In this document: one piece after another, positions 58,675-64,000 of the stretch
Layout of the letters: every line of letters starts with the position of its first letter
How positions within the stretch are numbered: the stretch's first letter is position 1
Origin: Ailanthus altissimus
Lineage: Eukaryota; Streptophyta; Magnoliopsida; Sapindales; Simaroubaceae
DNA length: 64,000 nucleotides
Assembly: GCA_946807835.1 (NCBI GenBank)
Contig: OX327710.1
Coordinates: 13,194,501-13,258,500, forward strand
Direction of reading: 5' to 3'
The notes under the pieces: model-generated
Seen by the model: the letters and a program-made list of their open reading frames with translations, nothing else
What the model was told of the DNA's origin: nothing
Database searches by the model: none
Program-made: the position numbers and the translations under genes

Positions 58675-60165
58675 TGTAATATCCTCGACTTAGCCTAAAT
58701 ATTTGACTTCGGTAGTGTGGCATTTTCTTATGCTAAGTAAAAAAATCAGTTTGATTAAAAGGCACGTGGCCTCTCTTTTATGCCAATCAAGTCATTTGTC
58801 TCATTAAGAATTTAAAACAAGGTAGCTGCTTATTTCACCCTTCACCCAGCCAACTTCGTTATGAAAGAAAATTGATTGCGCATTTACGAGTTGCCAAGGA
58901 AGACTGGAATAAAGGGCAAAAAAAAAAATCGAGAGGGAGGGAAAGAAAGTAAAAGAAGAAAAAAAGAAAAAGGAAAGAGAAAAGGAAGGGGCTGAAAGAA
59001 ATAGAAAAAGTAAAATTTTAAGAAATTAATTTGGATAGTTGAATTAGTGCCTATTAATTTAGTAATTTTTTATGATACATATTAATATTAATAATATATT
59101 TTTATATTTTATGATAAAGAATGATTATTGATAATTGATAAATTTTCAATTTTTAATTCAATTCAAGAGTAACATACATTTGTGAGTGAATAATAATATA
59201 TATTTTTAATATAATAATTTATAATTTGATTACACGAATTTATTTTATTTATAATTTATTTTTAGGTAAATAAATATTTATACTAATGAGTATATTCATA
59301 AATGTTTTAGAATTTATTATAATATAGCTTAAAATTATATTTAGTATACAAAATATTTATTTTAAAATAATTATACATCATCGATATTATAGTAATAGTT
59401 TTTAAACTATCAGATATATACCATCTCCTATAGTATAGTTGTTCTATGTATGCGTTAGACCAATTTATTTACTCTACTCGAGCAATGTAATATTCTGCTA
59501 CTTGAGATCACGTTTTCCCGCTCTATTTATGCATGTCCACTATGTGAGACCATATTTTCTTCGGATGCAAGTTTGGTGTGTTTTTTAATATATATATATA
59601 TATATAATATGTCCCTAGAGCTATGTTATGTATATTCAATTTCAGAACAAATTTTATGACCGTTTATATTTTTAAATATTCAAACTCTCAATATTATGTT
59701 ATGATGTTCAATTTAAGCATGATTTTTATGACAATTTATATTTTTAGTACAATTTTATTGATTACACTATCAATTTTATGATTATTTTATATTACAATTT
59801 TTTATATGTAAATTATATATAGTGGTGTTTATTATTAAATTATTATTAAGAAGCTATTATTTATAGTATATATAAATTATATAATATTTTCAGATTATGT
59901 TCACTCACTGAGTTACAAACTCACCATTTTTCTATTTTCTCTTTTTTTTTAGAATATCGCAAGAAATCATGCAATGTGATACAATCTTCACATTTTGAGG
60001 TCGGTCTATGACACGCATAGCTACCGAGTTATTATGTTTATATATTTATATATACGTATACATTTTTATTGAGGCATATAGTTTTATTATATCAAATAAA
60101 ATAAATAAAAAGTTTAATAGTTTACAATTTTTCATAAGATTCACAGGTTAGGTCAGGTCTTGTCA
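58675..60165 (+). mobile_element. Solo LTR, probably of a Ty3/gypsy element, with target duplication CAAAA
   Basis: The 1491-bp segment begins TGTAATATCCTCGACTTAGC and ends GGTCAGGTCTTGTCA, the TG/CA ends and start/end style common in plant gypsy LTRs. Direct repeats CAAAA lie exactly outside at 58670-58674 and 60166-60170. Inside, ACTCACTGAGTTACAAACTC (near 59910) is another landmark of such LTRs. No internal domain is adjacent, so the element was reduced to one LTR by recombination. Confidence 0.7.
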
Positions 60166-60323
60166 CAAAATATATAATTTGTCACATCAAGGACATTACA
60201 ATAAAAGTAGTAAAAAAAATAATTATTTAACAAAATCTTTCTAAGGCAAGGACTAAAGTGATATATATATAAGGATGACAACAGATTGAGTTTATGATTG
60301 ATACCCCTCAATACGTATCAATA

Positions 60324-60525
60324 CCCACTTAAAAAATGAAATACCAAATTTTTCTTAAATTCATTACGAATTTGGAGTTTTATTACCAAATCTGCTCTAA
60401 TGAAATTGTACTCTTTACAAAACCCCCACTTAAAAAATGAAATACCAAATTTTTCTTAAATTCGTTACGAATTTGGAGTTTTATTACCAAATCTGCTCTA
60501 ATGAAATTGTACTCTTTACAAAACC
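60324..60525. repeat. 101-bp tandem duplication, one mismatch
   Basis: Copies at 60324-60424 and 60425-60525, each starting CCCACTTAAAAAATGAAATA, differ only at one position (ATTCATTACG versus ATTCGTTACG). Confidence 0.95.
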
Positions 60526-63399
60526 CCCAAAAAATTATTCGTAGATTTTAAACGAGTTTTAAATTTATATAATAAAATAATAACCTTAATTTAAATGAAA
60601 ATTTATAAAATATAACAATTATAATTTATAATCATATAACAATTTTAAAATATTATTAATCAAAATATAATAATTTTACTCGTATTACTTGTAATTTTTT
60701 GAAGTATTGTTGGTATTTGATTTGAATACATTTCAAATTTTATTGTTAGAAATTCATTTGCATTACTAGTATGGAGCTTTTACCGCTTGTTAAAAATAAT
60801 AAATTGTTACCAACTTTTATTGAACGGATAACGAAAGTATTAAAAATTAATGATGACATTATAAAAATAATTAAATTATTTTATATGATAAGAAAAAGTT
60901 ATTAGATGAAAATATAATAGATACCAATAAGATAAAATAAAACAGATTTTGTTAAAAAAAATTACTAAAAATATCTTTTAAAAAAAAATAATAATACAAA
61001 AATTATATAAAATCATCAATTAATTAAACTTTTAACATAAACAAAACAAATCGAATAATTGAGAAGAAGACGAAAGCGAAAAAATCTAAAATTTGTTATA
61101 ATGAAGAAGACGACTGCAGAGCAGGTAAAATTTAAGTGTTTAACCTTAAAAAAGAAAATAAGTAATAAAATGGAATTAGGGCTATATTTTAAATTTTAAC
61201 TTAAAATTATTAAAAAAATTATTTTTCTCTAAAAAAATTAATTTTTTTTTTTGCAGGTATGCGGATACCCGTAACAGATATCCACAAATTTTATATACTA
61301 AATTCATACCTATACCTATACCAAATCAATTGTGGCTTTTTATTTTGCATACTAAACCCTTATTAAACTTACTTTAAGCCTTATTAAATTATTTTCAATG
61401 TGGGTGGGTTTCAACGGATTTGCATATATTTTTGTCATTTCTAAATATATATTGAAAAATAAAAGATTAAGTTCGCATATACCCACAAAATTAAGAATTA
61501 AAATGACATTTTCTCATTATTGTAGGAAGGAATATGCAAACTCCAATAATTTTAAAATTTTTATTGACACATTTATCAAATAACAGTTTTCATTTATTTT
61601 AATAGTAAAAAAGAGTCTTTATGCTCATTTTTTAAAAATCTTAATAGTCAATTTTTTATTTTATAATAAATAAAAATTATTATTTAACAAAAATATCTAT
61701 TAAAAAAATTAAAATTATTGAATTCTATATATCTCTTTTTTAATGTAAAGTTCTAAATATCTTTTTTCCTGTATAAATTCTATCATACACATTGAGGTAG
61801 CAGTGTTAAATCACCACCTCATGTCCTACAATTTTATTAAGGGAATGAAAGAAAAATAAATAATGCAAATATAAACTGTTAATGTTATATTAGTTTGTAT
61901 GGTTATAGTTTATACATATGAAATATTACTCTTAAATTAAAAGTCTATGACTCTATTAATATCTCTCTTGATTTAATTCACAAATCACTCATGTGAAGAA
62001 AATATTCTTTGCTACAGTCACATGAAAAAGATTCTATCCATTTCTTGCACTTGATAATTATAAAAATATGGTATAGGGGAAAATAATTTAATAATTTTTA
62101 CATTTTAATTTTTTTTCTTCTATGTATTACCTTTTAAATTGAATAACTCTATTGTTGTGTTTAGTACATGAGTTTGATCTGAATTGAACAATTGGTACAT
62201 GAGGCCAACAATTTATCCCTCAAAATAATGAATATAGCTTATCTCATGGGGAGCTATGGATAAACTATTATTTAAGAAATAAATTAAATCTAATAAGTTT
62301 AAATTAAATTATTTACTTCAAAAAATAAAATGTAAAAAATTTACAATTCATAAAGAAATTAAAATTAAATAATAAAAAATAAATAACAAAATGTAATTCA
62401 TAAATAAAATCAAATATTTGCAAATTAATAATTAAACATTCATTACTGTAAATGAAATTTATTTAAATATTTACTAATTAAATTAATTTTTATTTGCATA
62501 ATGTAGAAATTTTATTAATTAAATAAATATTTAAACAATTACTTATTTTCATAATATTTTAATGATTTGGAAAAGATTTTAATAATAAAATTATATATAC
62601 TATCCAATCTAATCCTATAATGCTCACAATACCAAATATAATCAAATATGTCCTATCTTATATAATATTAACAATTTTAATTCAATCTTATCCTAAATAT
62701 TAACAATTTTAATTCAATCTTATCCTATCCGGAAGCATAACTAGTGACCAATGTGCTTTATAAAAATATTGGCCACTTAATTTATTTTAATTTACTTTCA
62801 TATTCTTATCAGAACAATTTTTGCCTATTCCGTTAATTTTTATAAAAAATTTATATGTATAATATTACTTTTAACATAATTGCAACAAATTTTTGACTCC
62901 ATCTATCACCCATGATTTTACTTATTTTAAGGTTTGGTCTCAGTTAAAAAAATATTTTGTAAGAAGGTTTTTTTTTTTCTTTTTTTCTCAGAAACAAGAC
63001 CTAAAAAGGATTTTTAATATTTAAGATAAAAAAAAACAATAAAAATACTTCTTACATGAACTCAAGAGTCCTTTCCCTTGTGGAAATCAAAGAGTGCAAT
63101 TGAGGTGATATAATTGAGGGTTTAAAAAAAGGTTATGTTTATGCATTTCCATATACACCCAAAATAATATAAACTTTTTAACATTCCATTAATCACACAA
63201 CAATTCATAGTAGTCTCAATACAGCCTTATGATTCATATAACAGTTTTGCAATCCACATAATCTTATGACAACATACATAAAAACCTCAACATTGTCCAA
63301 CTTTTCATGATCGATTAGGGTTACAAATCCACTTTGGTAACCTTTGATACTCAGAATCATGATATTTCAAAATCCCAATTATTTATAACAACAATGATA
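60526..63399. other. Gene-free AT-rich region
   Basis: I see no gene. Around 61255-61330 GGATACCC / GATATCC words resemble old transposon sequence. A 32-base-period duplication (TATTAACAATTTTAATTCAA) is at 62666-62728. The 61-codon frame at 61398-61583 has no features. Confidence 0.4.
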
Positions 63400-64000
63400 T
63401 CTTCAGTAAAGCTATTCCAGCTTATCAAACTGTTTCTGACTTCCGTTGTTGAGGAAGAAAATATTCAAGCTGACAAGCAAGGAAAAAAAAACACGTAAGA
63501 AGAAGAATGTATAAGTCAAAACTAAGTGAAAATATTAAAATAGACACATAGAGACATTTTTCCAATGCCTAGATTTTAGGAGTTATGACTTTATACCCAG
63601 TATCAATATCAAAGCACAAAACTTGTATCAATGTTACGAGTCATAGATTACATGAATTACACCGGAATGATATAAGGGAATTAATACTTCATGCATTTAC
63701 ATTAAGAGTGTGAATAAAGGTAATAACTATACTTGCTGAAATGCATAACAATGTGGGTTAAATTCAAAGTGAAGCTTCTACTCTACAACATAACATAAAA
63801 GCAAAATGCTGTGTCATGTTATTATTACCTGAATACTTTGAATTTATAAAATATACACATATAGCCATTTTCTCAATGCCTAGATTTTAGGAGTTACCGT
63901 GTCTTAACACCCCTTTGACCACGTCAAAACAAAAACTTATATCAATGTTATAAATTGTATTATCTTAATCAGAATTATACAAGTGAGATGAACACTTCAA
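63400..64000 (-). pseudogene. Degenerate MED15-like fragment (exon piece plus duplicated intron pieces)
   Basis: On the minus strand, an acceptor GCTTGTCAG (also used by the MED15 exon at 37545) precedes 63469-63400. Its translation gives LPQQRKSE, then after a one-base shift QFDKLE and a stop, comparable to [15 protein letters not shown] of MED15. Upstream of it, 63541-63834 resembles the MED15 intron next to 46403 (TGCCTAGATTTTAGGAGTTA versus TGCCTATATTTTGGGAGTTA; TCATGCATTTA; GTGAAGCTT; CAAAATGCT; TTACCTG or CTACCTG at the donor position). A second diverged copy of that intron piece starts near 63856 and leaves the window. The Q-rich exon and its neighbours are absent. It may be the edge of a shorter MED15-like paralog or a pseudogene. 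Confidence 0.5.

Overview
The window looks like AT-rich nuclear DNA of a eudicot plant. Genes contain introns with GT-AG borders, intergenic DNA is full of decayed LTR retrotransposons, SINEs and MITE-like repeats, and the recognisable proteins belong to plant families. I cannot fix the species from sequence alone. No bacterial-type operons, CRISPR arrays, rRNA or convincing tRNA genes were seen. All alignments were done by eye.

Three host genes are supported, all on the minus strand. (1) Positions 1-2591 hold the first two coding exons of a nodulin-like / NFD4-like major facilitator membrane protein that runs off the left edge. (2) Positions 27728-28369 hold a single-exon serine-rich plant protein of unknown function (213 aa). 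(3) Positions 34389-49049 hold an apparently intact 11-coding-exon gene for Mediator subunit 15 (MED15a type, 1344 aa by my splicing), with a probable 5'UTR intron and a TATA box near 50910. MED15 links transcription factors to RNA polymerase II through its N-terminal KIX domain.

The rest is mostly repeats. From left to right: a decayed solo LTR (6347-7081); a 5'-truncated Tnt1-like Copia element with its 3' LTR (9399-12993), flanked by a 61-bp direct repeat; a SINE with target duplication (13712-13832); a three-LTR TRIM-like tandem array (14873-15521); a region of unknown origin bounded by ~245-bp direct repeats and containing a run of 38 C (17085-21610); a probable LTR (21886-22710); a solo LTR with a GC-rich block (30070-30958); MITE-like elements (31286-31725); a SINE with an 18-bp target duplication (51312-51455); a 2.5-kb nested repeat array (53830-56345); and a gypsy-type solo LTR with a CAAAA target duplication (58675-60165).

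The clearest event is a 4.36-kb, gag-deleted Copia element (41801-46155) inserted in sense orientation into a MED15 intron, with nearly identical LTRs and target duplication AAAGC. The right edge of the window (63400-64000) carries degenerate sequence similar to MED15 intron and exon pieces. It lacks the Copia element and so gives a natural empty site. I found no convincing new biological system. The most unusual items are the 53.8-56.3 kb array, the C38 tract just downstream of a TATA box, the SINE with a near-perfect palindromic head, and the MED15-like fragment with the empty site.
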